64,000 nt of DNA from Rhodocyclus tenuis (lineage in GTDB: Bacteria > Pseudomonadota > Gammaproteobacteria > Burkholderiales > Rhodocyclaceae): positions 1 through 64,000 of the forward strand of contig NZ_JACIGE010000002.1 of the NCBI RefSeq assembly GCF_014197755.1, read 5' to 3'. How positions within the stretch are numbered: position 1 is the first letter of the stretch; each line of letters opens with the position of its first letter. This document shows positions 56,591 through 64,000 of the stretch, piece after piece. Below the pieces are notes generated by a model that did not search any database, was not told the DNA's origin, and saw nothing but the letters and a program-made list of their open reading frames with translations. The position numbers and the translations under genes were made by a program.

Positions 56591-57019
56591 ATGGAAACGC
56601 AAGAACTGCATCGAGGCCGTCTGCTCGATCACATCCAGCTGGTCGTCAGGGACATTGCCGCGAGCCAGGCTTTTTACGCCGCCATTCTGGAGTCGCTGAA
56701 TGTGCCGATGGGCGGCACGGGCGACGGGTATTTCTGGGCCGACGAACTGTTCGTCACCGCCGTCGACAGCCCGGCGGCGCTGGGGGTGCTGACGGGCCGC
56801 CATCACCTGGCATTCCAGGCGCAGGACCGAGCCATGGTCGACAAGTTTTACGAAACCGCACTCGCCCACGGCGGCAAGGACAACGGCGCGCCCGGCGAGC
56901 GCGCTTACCATCCCGGCTACTACGCAGCTTTCGTCCTCGACCCCGATGGCAATAACATCGAGGCCGTCTATCACGGAGACGCGACACGCAGCGCCGCCTC
57001 CGTGTCGATCACTTTCTAG
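56591..57019 (+). CDS. VOC-superfamily (glyoxalase-like) protein
   Basis: A 142-residue protein with paired beta-alpha-beta modules. Metal-ligand candidates: His in LLDHIQLVVRDIAASQAFY, His in GRHHLAFQAQDR, and the final Glu in DPDGNNIEAVYHG. Typical of small VOC dioxygenase/isomerase-like proteins; reaction unknown. AGGAGG lies 7-8 nt before the ATG. Confidence 0.88.
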   Translation: METQELHRGRLLDHIQLVVRDIAASQAFYAAILESLNVPMGGTGDGYFWADELFVTAVDSPAALGVLTGRHHLAFQAQDRAMVDKFYETALAHGGKDNGAPGERAYHPGYYAAFVLDPDGNNIEAVYHGDATRSAASVSITF

Positions 57020-57111
57020 GCGCGGCCGGCCGCAAACCCCTGCCGCTTCACTTACGACGGCGCCTCAGCGCGGTGCCGCAAACTCCAGACGTCTGGCAGC
57101 AAGGAAACTCC

Positions 57112-57519
57112 ATGTACGCTGAAATATCGATGCAGGACTCGCTGGAACAATCGGAAGTCATCGCCCTTTACCGGGCAAACAAGTGGTCATCTGCTGAAAA
57201 ACCCGATCAGCTCCTCGCTGCTCTTCGCAACTCGCACAGCCTTGTAACCGCGCGGCGCAACGGTCAGCTCATCGGCATCGGCAACGCAATTTCCGACGGC
57301 CATCTTGTTGTTTACTTTCCGCACCTGCTGGTACACCCGGATCATCAGGGGAAAGGCGTCGGCAGGCAGATGATGAATGCCATGCAGAAGAAGTACGCTG
57401 GCTTCCACCAGCAAATGCTTACGGCCGATGGAAAAGCCATTGATTTCTACAAGTCGCTGGGCTTTTCCAGGGCAGGCGAGACCGAGCCAATGTGGGTATA
57501 TGGTGGCAGCGAGCATTGA
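57112..57519 (+). CDS. GNAT-family N-acetyltransferase
   Basis: A 135-residue acetyltransferase: acetyl-CoA motif LLVHPDHQGKGVGRQMMNAM and C-terminal FYKSLGFSRAGETEPMWVYGG. The ATG at 57112 has AAGGAA 6 nt before it and gives MYAEISMQDS; the earlier in-frame start adds 13 unrelated residues. Substrate unknown. Its base composition is already less GC-rich than the core genes. Confidence 0.88.
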   Translation: MYAEISMQDSLEQSEVIALYRANKWSSAEKPDQLLAALRNSHSLVTARRNGQLIGIGNAISDGHLVVYFPHLLVHPDHQGKGVGRQMMNAMQKKYAGFHQQMLTADGKAIDFYKSLGFSRAGETEPMWVYGGSEH

Positions 57520-57741
57520 TGCCCGAGCGGTCACTCCAAACGCTTGAGGAGGCATGGGGGACGTCGCAAGCGGGATTGGTAGGGGTGGAAGAGGAACCTC
57601 TGGCTGCCTGGCACAGGCGGGAATTCGGCCTTAGCGGTCGATTATGGCAAGTGCTACGCCGGCCTCTGGCGGTCATTGGCAAAGCCAGAACTATGCATCT
57701 GCTATCGACTACGCTCCAGTCGGTCTTGAAGAGCTTCTGGA

Positions 57742-58425
57742 TCAGTTTCCCCTGCGTTGACTTACGTTGTCTACGGAAGGTGACGTAAAGAGGTACGGTC
57801 CAGCAGCCACGAGATCGGCACGAGAAGCAGAACGAATGTAGGCCTCGACTTCTGCTGAAGCTTCAGCCATGGCAGATTTCACGTAAGTGATTGACGCCAA
57901 GGTAAGTAGTCGTAAATTGCTGATGTGCCAATCATCGAGCGATGATGCCTTAAAGAGAGTCACAACTGGCGAGCCTACACGTGCCACTGGTCCATCGGGG
58001 TTGGCAATTGGCACCAATACGGCACCTTGCGTGTACGCATTTTCATCATGCACAACCGTCTTATCCCTCAACGCTTGGAGAACAGAAAACTGTGCACGGC
58101 CCTCCTCTGGCTCATTCGCTAAGACCACCGCTGCATCAAGCTTTCTCCGACTTGCGCTGTGTTTAAAGCATTTGAAGAACATGGTGAGCGCCGCCGTCCA
58201 CAGGGCATCTGCTTCTGGCGTTGGCTGAGTGTGCTTGTGAGTAAGAAGCTCAAGCCAAACGAGAGTGACCTCAAAATCGGAGAGATGAAGATTGAGGTCT
58301 ACCCAACGTCGTGCACTTTCGTGATTGACGGCGTACATGTGAACCTGCCCTTCCGGCAGAGTCCCTGAGGTTTGGCCAGATTCAACCCTTTGCATGTTGA
58401 TGCTCATTCTTCCCTCAGATGACAT
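57742..58425 (-). CDS. hypothetical protein with a possible HEPN-type R-x5-H motif
   Basis: A 227-residue protein, mainly helical, with no signal peptide. ALRDKTVVHDENAYTQGAV contains R120-D-K-T-V-V-H126, matching the R-polar-x4-H catalytic motif of HEPN RNases, in a context typical of that fold (helix end, then polar loop). An N-terminal helical region precedes it (VNHESARRWVDLNLHLSDFEVTLVWLELL). AAGGAGG lies 4 nt before the ATG. Lower GC than neighbours; probably an accessory gene. No partner MNT gene was seen next to it. Confidence 0.7.
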   Translation of the reverse strand: MSSEGRMSINMQRVESGQTSGTLPEGQVHMYAVNHESARRWVDLNLHLSDFEVTLVWLELLTHKHTQPTPEADALWTAALTMFFKCFKHSASRRKLDAAVVLANEPEEGRAQFSVLQALRDKTVVHDENAYTQGAVLVPIANPDGPVARVGSPVVTLFKASSLDDWHISNLRLLTLASITYVKSAMAEASAEVEAYIRSASRADLVAAGPYLFTSPSVDNVSQRRGN

Positions 58426-58467
58426 CTCGCCTCCTTCGTCTCACATTGGGGAAAAGTAGATATTCAA

Positions 58468-58644
58468 GTGATCAGTATTCCAGAGTATCCGTCCCTCGAG
58501 CGCTTGAACGATCAGGCATGTTTTTTTACCCAGAACAGGTTTCGGATACTGCGTCGCCAAATGTCAGATAACCATTGGAGTGCGGACATTGGCTTATATA
58601 CGGTGAATGATGGTTACGGGGCGGTAGCAAAGCTCCTGGCGTGA
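58468..58644 (+). pseudogene. short orphan reading frame, possible gene remnant
   Basis: A 58-codon frame with only a GTG start and no good ribosome binding site: translates as VISIPEYPSLERLNDQACFF onward to VAKLLA. The frame extends upstream without a start to a stop at about 58424. Composition is AT-rich. It may be a fragment of a lost gene in the accessory islet, or chance. Confidence 0.2.
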
Positions 58645-58691
58645 CTCATTAAGCGTCAGCTTTGGCCGAACAACGGAAGCCCCAAAAGCGC

Positions 58692-58720
58692 AAAGCCCGG
58701 CAAGAGCCGGGCTTTGGTCT
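58692..58720 (-). terminator. intrinsic terminator downstream of amtB
   Basis: AAAGCCCGGC and GCCGGGCTTT (10-bp perfect stem) flank AAGA. On the minus strand TTTGCGCTTTT follows. It lies about 60 nt beyond the amtB stop. Confidence 0.85.
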
Positions 58721-58776
58721 TCTACGGTCCGACAGACTTTATTACCATCCGACAGACTCTATTCCTTCCAAACAAA

Positions 58777-59979
58777 CTACCAGTTCGTCTCCCGCTCGGC
58801 AGTTGCCGTTATTTTGTGGATGGACAAGTCGGCACCCTCATATTCCTGCTCCTGATCCAGGCGCAGGCCGATCGTCATCTTGAGCAGACCATAGACCGCA
58901 GCGCCACCGGCCAGCGCCACCACGATGGCCAGCGCGGTCATGATCAGTTGCGGCATGAAGGCGACACCGCCGGCGCCGCCGAGGCGCGGGTCGCCGAAGA
59001 TGCCGGCGGCAACGCCGCCCCAGGCGCCACACAGGCCGTGCAGCGGCCACACGCCGAGCACGTCGTCGATCTTCCAGCGGTTTTGCGTCTGCGTGAACAT
59101 GTAGACGAACAGGCCGCCGGCAACGCCGCCGACGATCAGCGCGCCGATCGGGTGCATGACGTCGGAGCCGGCACACACCGCCACCAGCCCGGCGAGCGGG
59201 CCGTTATGCACGAAGCCCGGGTCGTTGCGGCCGACGAAAAGCGCGACCAGCGTGCCGCCAACCATCGCCATCAGCGAGTTGAGTGCGACCAGCCCGGATA
59301 TCTTGTCGAGCGTCTGCGCGCTCATGACGTTGAAGCCGAACCAGCCGACGGTGAGAATCCACGCACCGAGTGCAAGGAAAGGGATCGATGAGGGCGGGTG
59401 GGCGGCGACGCCGTTGCGCGTGTAGCGGCCGTGGCGCGCGCCGAGCAGCAGCACCGCCGCCAGCGCGATCCAGCCGCCCATCGCATGCACCACCACCGAG
59501 CCGGCGAAATCGTGGAATTCGGCGCCGTAGGTTTCCAGCAACCAGGCCTGGATGCCGAAGGCGTGGTTCCAGGCGATGCTCTCGTAGAAGGGGTAGACGA
59601 AGCCGACGAGCAGGAAAGTCGCCGCCAGCTGCGGGTAGAAGCGCGCACGCTCGGCGATGCCGCCGGAGATGATCGCCGGGATGGCGGCAGCAAAGGTGAG
59701 CAGGAAGAAGAACTTGGTCAGCTCGTAGCCGTTCTTCTGCATCAGCGTTTCGGCGCCGGCAAAGAAGTTGATGCCGTAGGCGATGCTGTAGCCGACGAAG
59801 AAGTAGGCGATGGTCGACACGGCAAAGTCGGCAAGGATCTTCACCAGCGCATTGACCTGGTTTTTCTTGCGCACGGTGCCGAGTTCGAGAAAGGCAAAGC
59901 CGGCGTGCATGGCGAGAACCATGATGCCGCCGAGCAAAATGAAGAGGACGTCGCCGCCGGTAGTCTTGAGCGCTTCCAT
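58777..59979 (-). CDS. amtB: ammonium transporter AmtB
   Basis: A 400-residue inner-membrane Amt channel with 11 spans. It has the two pore His (AWNHAFGIQA/VVVHAMGGW and WPLHGLCGAWGG), the Phe gate region FVGYSIAYGINFF, and the LGTVRKKNQVNALVKI loop. The N-terminus begins directly with a span and lacks the cleaved signal of E. coli AmtB. No glnK is next to it. Expression is likely nitrogen-regulated: see the sigma-54 and NtrC-like sites upstream. CGGAGG lies 4 nt before the ATG. Confidence 0.94.
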   Translation of the reverse strand: MEALKTTGGDVLFILLGGIMVLAMHAGFAFLELGTVRKKNQVNALVKILADFAVSTIAYFFVGYSIAYGINFFAGAETLMQKNGYELTKFFFLLTFAAAIPAIISGGIAERARFYPQLAATFLLVGFVYPFYESIAWNHAFGIQAWLLETYGAEFHDFAGSVVVHAMGGWIALAAVLLLGARHGRYTRNGVAAHPPSSIPFLALGAWILTVGWFGFNVMSAQTLDKISGLVALNSLMAMVGGTLVALFVGRNDPGFVHNGPLAGLVAVCAGSDVMHPIGALIVGGVAGGLFVYMFTQTQNRWKIDDVLGVWPLHGLCGAWGGVAAGIFGDPRLGGAGGVAFMPQLIMTALAIVVALAGGAAVYGLLKMTIGLRLDQEQEYEGADLSIHKITATAERETNW

Positions 59980-60011
59980 GGCGCCTCCGGGAAAAGAGTT
60001 GCGCCTGCGTA

Positions 60012-60027
60012 AGCAAGCAGCGCGCCC
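60012..60027 (-). promoter_or_regulatory. sigma-54 promoter of amtB
   Basis: On the minus strand GGGCGCG-CTGC-TTGC matches TGGCACG-N4-TTGC with the invariant -24 GG and -12 GC exactly 10 nt apart. The predicted start is near 60001, about 22 nt before the amtB ATG. Confidence 0.75.
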
Positions 60028-60078
60028 GTCGTCTTCGCCTGTATTTTCATGGTCTTACGCAGACGGCCGCCGCGCAAA

Positions 60079-60095
60079 TGCACCACGACGATGCA
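60079..60095. promoter_or_regulatory. NtrC-like enhancer site upstream of amtB
   Basis: TGCACC-ACGAC-GATGCA fits the NtrC consensus TGCACC-N5-GGTGCA at 11 of 12 fixed positions. It is about 85 bp upstream of the predicted sigma-54 start, a normal enhancer distance. A partial second GCACCACGAC copy lies at about 60130. Confidence 0.65.
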
Positions 60096-60264
60096 TCGCG
60101 CAGTTTTGCGCACAAGACAGGTGCGCAACGCACCACGACAGAGCAACGCACCATTTCGTAATACAGCCGATATCGGTAACACGGTCGACCACAATTCTTC
60201 AGCGGCGCCGGGCACCGTACAATGAGAACCCTTCCGACTTACGCCGAGAACAGACGAGGAAGCC

Positions 60265-61158
60265 ATGAGCACGATCAGACGGATCATCGCGGCGACAGAC
60301 TTCTCGCCGGCTGCCGAAGCCGCACTGCAAAGAGCCCAGCAGATAGCCGCAGCAAGCGGTGCCAGCGTCGAGTTTGTCACCGCCGTACACCTGCCTCCCT
60401 TGACCGAAGCCTGGCGTCGGCTGGTCGAGGAAGAAGGCTTTTCCGAGCAGCGCATCGTCGACACGGCGAGCGCCCGCATCGCAGAAGCTGCCGCAAGCGC
60501 CGCCGCGAGCGGCGCGCGTCCGGCAACACGCGTGCTGCGCGGCCGGCCGGCGCAGGCAATCGCCGAATGGGCCGAAGAGAGCGCTGCCGACCTGCTCGTC
60601 GTCGGCGCGCACGGCGAGAACTTCCTGCTTGATCTGTTCATCGGCGCCACCGCACTCAAGCTGCTGCGCCTGACGCGGACGCCCGTGCTGCTGGTGAAGA
60701 CGCATTCGCCCGCCGCTTACGAAAAGATCGTCGTCGCCACCGACTTCTCGCCGGCAGCGCGCGCCGCCGCCGAGCTTGCCGGAGCGCTGTTCCCGCGCGC
60801 GCGGCAGCATCTCTTCCATGCCTACGAAACGCCCTTCGCCCGCCAGATGAGTTACGCCGGCGCTGATGCCAAGGCGGTCGAGTATTACCGGCAACGCAGC
60901 GAGTTCGAAGCCAGCCAGCAGATGGCGGCTTTCGTGCACGCGCTGGGCAAGAACGAATATCGCCACCGGCTGCTGCGCCACGGTTATCCGCCGACGCTGA
61001 TCAAGGACTACGCCGCCGAAGTCGCCGCCGATCTGGTCGTCGTCGGCACCACCGGCAAGAACGACTGGCAGGCGACGCTGCTCGGCAGCGTCAGCACCCA
61101 CCTTGCCGGCGAACTGCCCGGCGATCTGCTCCTCGTGCCACCGCGCGGCGATTGCTGA
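60265..61158 (+). CDS. tandem-domain universal stress protein
   Basis: A 297-residue protein of two UspA domains. Domain 1 (about 1-145) has RRIIAATDFSPAAEAAL and ADLLVVGAHGENFLLDLFIGATA; domain 2 (about 150-297) has EKIVVATDFSPAARAAAELA and ADLVVVGTTGKNDWQATLLGSVS. The ATP-binding loop G-x2-G-x9-GS(T) is closer to intact in domain 2. It responds to stress or energy state. It starts directly before the antiporter gene and diverges from amtB. Confidence 0.92.
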   Translation: MSTIRRIIAATDFSPAAEAALQRAQQIAAASGASVEFVTAVHLPPLTEAWRRLVEEEGFSEQRIVDTASARIAEAAASAAASGARPATRVLRGRPAQAIAEWAEESAADLLVVGAHGENFLLDLFIGATALKLLRLTRTPVLLVKTHSPAAYEKIVVATDFSPAARAAAELAGALFPRARQHLFHAYETPFARQMSYAGADAKAVEYYRQRSEFEASQQMAAFVHALGKNEYRHRLLRHGYPPTLIKDYAAEVAADLVVVGTTGKNDWQATLLGSVSTHLAGELPGDLLLVPPRGDC

Positions 61159-61162
61159 TCCG

Positions 61163-62854
61163 ATGCATGAATTCACCCTGATCTCGACGCTGGTAGCGGC
61201 CTTCGCGCTGGCACTGGTTTTCGGCCTCATTGCAGCGCGCCTGAAAGTGCCGCCATTGATCGGCTATCTGCTCGCTGGCGTCGCCATCGGCCCGGCGACG
61301 CCGGGTTTTGTCGGCGATCTCGAGCTTGCGGCACAACTCGCTGAAATCGGCGTGATGCTGCTGATGTTCGGCGTCGGCCTGCATTTCTCGCTCGGCGACC
61401 TGCTCAGCGTGCGCCGTATCGCGTTGCCCGGTGCGGTCGTGCAGATCGGCGTCGCCACCGCGCTCGGCACCGGCCTCGCGCTCGCCTGGGGCTGGTCGCT
61501 CGGCGCCGGGCTGGTGCTCGGGTTGTCGCTCTCCTGCGCATCGACCGTCGTGCTGCTGCGCGCGCTTGAAGCGCGCGGCATCCTGCAGTCGGCCGACGGC
61601 CGCATAGCCGTCGGCTGGCTGGTCGTCGAAGACCTCGTCTGCGTGCTCGTCCTCGTGCTCATGCCGGCGCTGGCGACGGTCGGCGGTGGCGGCGACGCGG
61701 CCGAACAGGCAACGGGACAAAGCCTGTGGCTGACCATCGGCATCATGCTCGCCAAGGTCAGCGCCTTCATCGCGCTGATGGTGCTGGTCGGGCGGCGGGC
61801 CTTGCCGCGCCTGCTGTGGATCGTCTCCGGAACCGGCTCGCGCGAGCTGTTCGTGCTCTGCGTGATCGCCGTCGCGCTCGGCGTTGCCTACGGCTCGGCG
61901 GCGCTGTTCGGCGTGTCGTTTGCGCTCGGCGCCTTCTTCGCCGGCACGGTGATGCGCGAATCGGCTTTCGCGCACCGCGCCGCCGAAGAATCGCTGCCGT
62001 TGCGCGACGCCTTTTCGGTGCTGTTCTTCGTTTCGGTCGGCATGCTCTTCGACCCGGCGGTGATCATCGAGCAGCCGGGCAAGCTGGCGGCGGTGGTCGT
62101 CATCATCATCGTCGGCAAGACGCTGGCGGCGATCGGGCTGGTGCTGGCGCTGCGCTACCCGCTCGGCACGGCGATGACGGTCGGCGCCAGTCTGGCGCAG
62201 ATCGGCGAGTTTTCGTTCATCCTTGCCGGCCTCGGCGTCGCGCTCGACCTGCTGCCGAAGGACGGCCAGAGCCTGATCCTCGCCGGTGCGCTGATCTCGA
62301 TCGCGGCGAACTCGCTGGTCTTTGCCGCCATTCCGCCGATCCGCCGCTGGCTGCTGGAGCATTCCCGGCTGGCGCGCGAACTTGAGCTGCGCGTGCATCC
62401 GACCTCTGCGCTCCCCGATCCGGTGCAGATCAGCGGCCAGGTCGTCGTCGTCGGCTACGGCCGCGTCGGCCGGCGCATCGTCGCCGAGCTGGAAGCAAAC
62501 GGCATCAAGTATCTGGTCGTCGAACAACAGCGCGAAAAGGTCGAGGACTTGCGCACGCGTGGCGTCGTCGCGGTCACCGGCGACGCCGCCGATCCGACCG
62601 TGCTGGTGCAGGCGCATGTCGCCGACGCCGCCATGCTGGTCATCGCCACGCCCGATACGCTCGACATCCGGCGCATCGCCGAACTGTCGCGCCGGCTCAA
62701 TCCGGGACTGGGAATCGTCGTGCGCACGCACTCCGAAGAAGAAGCCGAGCTGCTGCGCCAGGAGGCGATCGGCACCGTCTTTCTCGGCGAGCACGAACTG
62801 GCGGACGGCATGAGCCGGCACGTGCTGGCGCGGCTTGCTCAGGGCGAGGACTAG
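61163..62854 (+). CDS. KefB/YbaL-type monovalent cation:proton antiporter
   Basis: A 563-residue inner-membrane CPA2 antiporter. About 12 spans (IGVMLLMFGVGLHFSLGDLL, LSCASTVVLLRALEARG, VFFAGT-like FFAGTVMRESAFAHRAAEESLPLRDAFSVLFFVSVGML) are followed by a C-terminal RCK/TrkA-N domain (about 415-530) with GYGRVGRRIVAEL and GDAADPTVL. The N-terminus matches YbaL. It probably exports K+ or Na+ in exchange for protons. It starts 4 nt after the Usp stop, so the two are co-transcribed. Confidence 0.92.
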   Translation: MHEFTLISTLVAAFALALVFGLIAARLKVPPLIGYLLAGVAIGPATPGFVGDLELAAQLAEIGVMLLMFGVGLHFSLGDLLSVRRIALPGAVVQIGVATALGTGLALAWGWSLGAGLVLGLSLSCASTVVLLRALEARGILQSADGRIAVGWLVVEDLVCVLVLVLMPALATVGGGGDAAEQATGQSLWLTIGIMLAKVSAFIALMVLVGRRALPRLLWIVSGTGSRELFVLCVIAVALGVAYGSAALFGVSFALGAFFAGTVMRESAFAHRAAEESLPLRDAFSVLFFVSVGMLFDPAVIIEQPGKLAAVVVIIIVGKTLAAIGLVLALRYPLGTAMTVGASLAQIGEFSFILAGLGVALDLLPKDGQSLILAGALISIAANSLVFAAIPPIRRWLLEHSRLARELELRVHPTSALPDPVQISGQVVVVGYGRVGRRIVAELEANGIKYLVVEQQREKVEDLRTRGVVAVTGDAADPTVLVQAHVADAAMLVIATPDTLDIRRIAELSRRLNPGLGIVVRTHSEEEAELLRQEAIGTVFLGEHELADGMSRHVLARLAQGED

Positions 62855-62886
62855 AAGACGCCCCGAGCGGAGCTGCGCGCGAGCGC

Positions 62887-64000
62887 CTACTTCGGCGCCA
62901 GCCCCGGCGGCAGCAGCACCCACAGGCGGCCGCCCTGCTTCATCCGCCCGGCCTTGGCACCGGCCTCGGCACCGAAGCCCCAGAAGAAATCGGCGCGCGC
63001 CGGGCCGCGGATGGCGCCGCCGGTATCCTGCGCGAGCATCAGGCGGTTCATCGGCGTGCCCGAATTTGGCTGCGTCGTCGACACAAACACCGGCGCACCA
63101 AGCGCGGTGAAACGCGGGTCAATGGCGATGCTGCGCCCCGGCGTCAGCGGCACGCCGAGCGCTCCCGGCGGCCCTTCGTCGCCGCCGCCCGGCAGTTCGC
63201 GGAAGAAGACGTAGCTCGGGTTGCTGTTGAGCAGTTCGGTCAGTTTGTCCGGATGCGCGCGCGCCCACGCCTGGATTCCCTGCATCGATGCCTGTTCGAG
63301 CTTCAGCTCGCCGCGCTCGACGAGCAGGCGGCCGATCGACTGATAGGGATGCCCGTTCTGGTCGGCGTAGCCGACACGCATCAGCGTGCCGTCGGGCAGG
63401 CGAACGCGGCCCGATCCCTGAATCTGCAGGAAGAACAGCTCGACCGGATCGTCGACCCAGACGAGCACGCGGTCGCCACGCTCTTCCTCGCGGCCGACGA
63501 TCTCGGCGCGCGGGTAGTAGGGGACGATCTTCTTGCCGACCAGACGCCCGCGCAGGCGCAGGTTCTTCACTTCCGGAACGACGTCGCCGAGGTCGACGGT
63601 GATCAGGTCGTCGGGCGGCGCCAGCACCGGGAAGCGGATTTTTATCTTGCCACGCGTACGCCCGCCGGTGAGCAGGGGTTCGTAGTAGCCGGTGATCAGC
63701 GCATTGCTGCCACCGTCAGGATTGGTCAGCAGATACGGCGCGAAGCGCGACTCGAAGAAGCGACGCAGCGTGGCGGCGTCGGTCTTCTTCAGCGCCTGCG
63801 CTTCCTCGCAGGCAGGGCGCCACAGCGGCCATTGCGCCGCCTGCCCCTTGCCCGCCAGCGCGCGGCATGAGGCGAGGAATCCCGGCCACGCCGCGCTGAC
63901 GTCGTCGTCGGCCCAGCCGGGCAGATCGCTCCAGCGCGCGGCTTGCAGAGGCTTGACGGCGGGCTGCGGCGCCGCCACCGGCGCGCTCGGGCCCGCCGCG
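62887..64000 (-). CDS. mltA: membrane-bound lytic murein transglycosylase A (5' end outside window)
   Basis: At least 371 residues are visible. The MltA barrel shows ALITGYYEPLLTGGRTRG, VELFFLQIQGSGRVRLPDG and YADQNGHPYQSIG, and a 3D-domain with PGRSIAIDPRFTALGAPVFV and LMLAQDTGGAIRGPARADFFWG (catalytic Asp). It cleaves peptidoglycan to anhydromuropeptides. The frame stays open to the right edge, so the start and signal peptide are beyond 64000. Confidence 0.93.
   Translation of the reverse strand, partial: AAGPSAPVAAPQPAVKPLQAARWSDLPGWADDDVSAAWPGFLASCRALAGKGQAAQWPLWRPACEEAQALKKTDAATLRRFFESRFAPYLLTNPDGGSNALITGYYEPLLTGGRTRGKIKIRFPVLAPPDDLITVDLGDVVPEVKNLRLRGRLVGKKIVPYYPRAEIVGREEERGDRVLVWVDDPVELFFLQIQGSGRVRLPDGTLMRVGYADQNGHPYQSIGRLLVERGELKLEQASMQGIQAWARAHPDKLTELLNSNPSYVFFRELPGGGDEGPPGALGVPLTPGRSIAIDPRFTALGAPVFVSTTQPNSGTPMNRLMLAQDTGGAIRGPARADFFWGFGAEAGAKAGRMKQGGRLWVLLPPGLAPK

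Noticed and set aside
61091-62923. Minus-strand frame of 610 codons opposite the antiporter gene
   Set aside because: Antisense shadow, highly charged and His/Arg/Asp-rich, without any domain.
1-64000. CRISPR arrays, prophage, transposases, rRNA genes
   Set aside because: No regularly spaced repeats, no phage structural genes, no transposase or integrase and no rRNA sequence were seen.

Overview
The window is a stretch of chromosome from a high-GC, purple phototrophic betaproteobacterium. At the left edge is a bacteriochlorophyll a photosynthesis cluster: bchC, an LH2-type pucBA pair, an LH1-type pufBA pair, and the start codon of what is probably pufL, cut by the window edge. Genes such as the LeuA2-type isopropylmalate synthase, ArfB, PepN, DsbC and the tandem YceI proteins fit Rhodocyclales. 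My best guess is Rhodocyclus or a close relative; this is inferred from gene content, not from a database search. No CRISPR array, prophage, IS element or rRNA operon is visible.

Layout. (1) 1-2343, minus strand: bchC, then pucBA, then pufBA. The two light-harvesting pairs have nearly identical, foldable 56-nt leaders ending in the ribosome binding site. A TGT-N12-ACA (PpsR/CrtJ-like) site lies upstream of pucBA and a terminator separates pucBA from pufBA. (2) 2571-2738: a tRNA-Met(CAU) with its own promoter and terminator. (3) 2897-12265: topoisomerase IV (parE-parC), a UbiH-type monooxygenase, dsbC, a hydrolase, msrB and a MarR-like regulator. (4) 12496-19908: a signalling operon made of a phytochrome-like hybrid kinase, an HD-GYP response regulator and a GGDEF diguanylate cyclase. 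The kinase keeps its output domains but has lost the residues that bind and tune the bilin chromophore. (5) 19959-28015: pepN, a YchJ-like protein, leuA diverging from an Lrp-type gene, arfB, yaiI and a SatP-type acetate transporter. (6) 28357-32672: sodC, a LysR regulator diverging from ygiD, cytochrome b561 and two YceI proteins, then a perfect 27-bp inverted repeat. (7) 32838-36747: an orphan exported protein, an Ala/Pro/Lys-rich exported protein, an M18 aminopeptidase and a lipoprotein esterase. (8) 37139-43846: a complete RND efflux operon with a divergent TetR regulator and a tandem operator.

(9) 43874-48398: a small membrane protein, an M14-like peptidase, a hydrolase, DUF1992, a flavin reductase, and a CsoR-family sensor with a CDF metal exporter. 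(10) 48575-53518: a 12-codon ORF, a terminator and a 1584-residue hybrid sensor kinase with a periplasmic solute-binding domain. (11) 53866-56479: a DUF2946 protein and an OprC-type TonB-dependent copper receptor. (12) 56591-58776: VOC and GNAT proteins and a small accessory islet with a possible HEPN protein. (13) 58777-64000: amtB with a sigma-54 promoter and an NtrC-like site, a tandem universal stress protein, a KefB/YbaL-type antiporter and mltA, which is cut by the right edge.

The photosynthesis genes, acetate uptake, nitrogen-controlled ammonium transport and metal/redox genes fit a photoheterotroph. The most unusual items are the paired light-harvesting RNA leaders, which show a compensatory base-pair change, and the phytochrome-like kinase whose chromophore pocket has been dismantled and which sits in a c-di-GMP operon.
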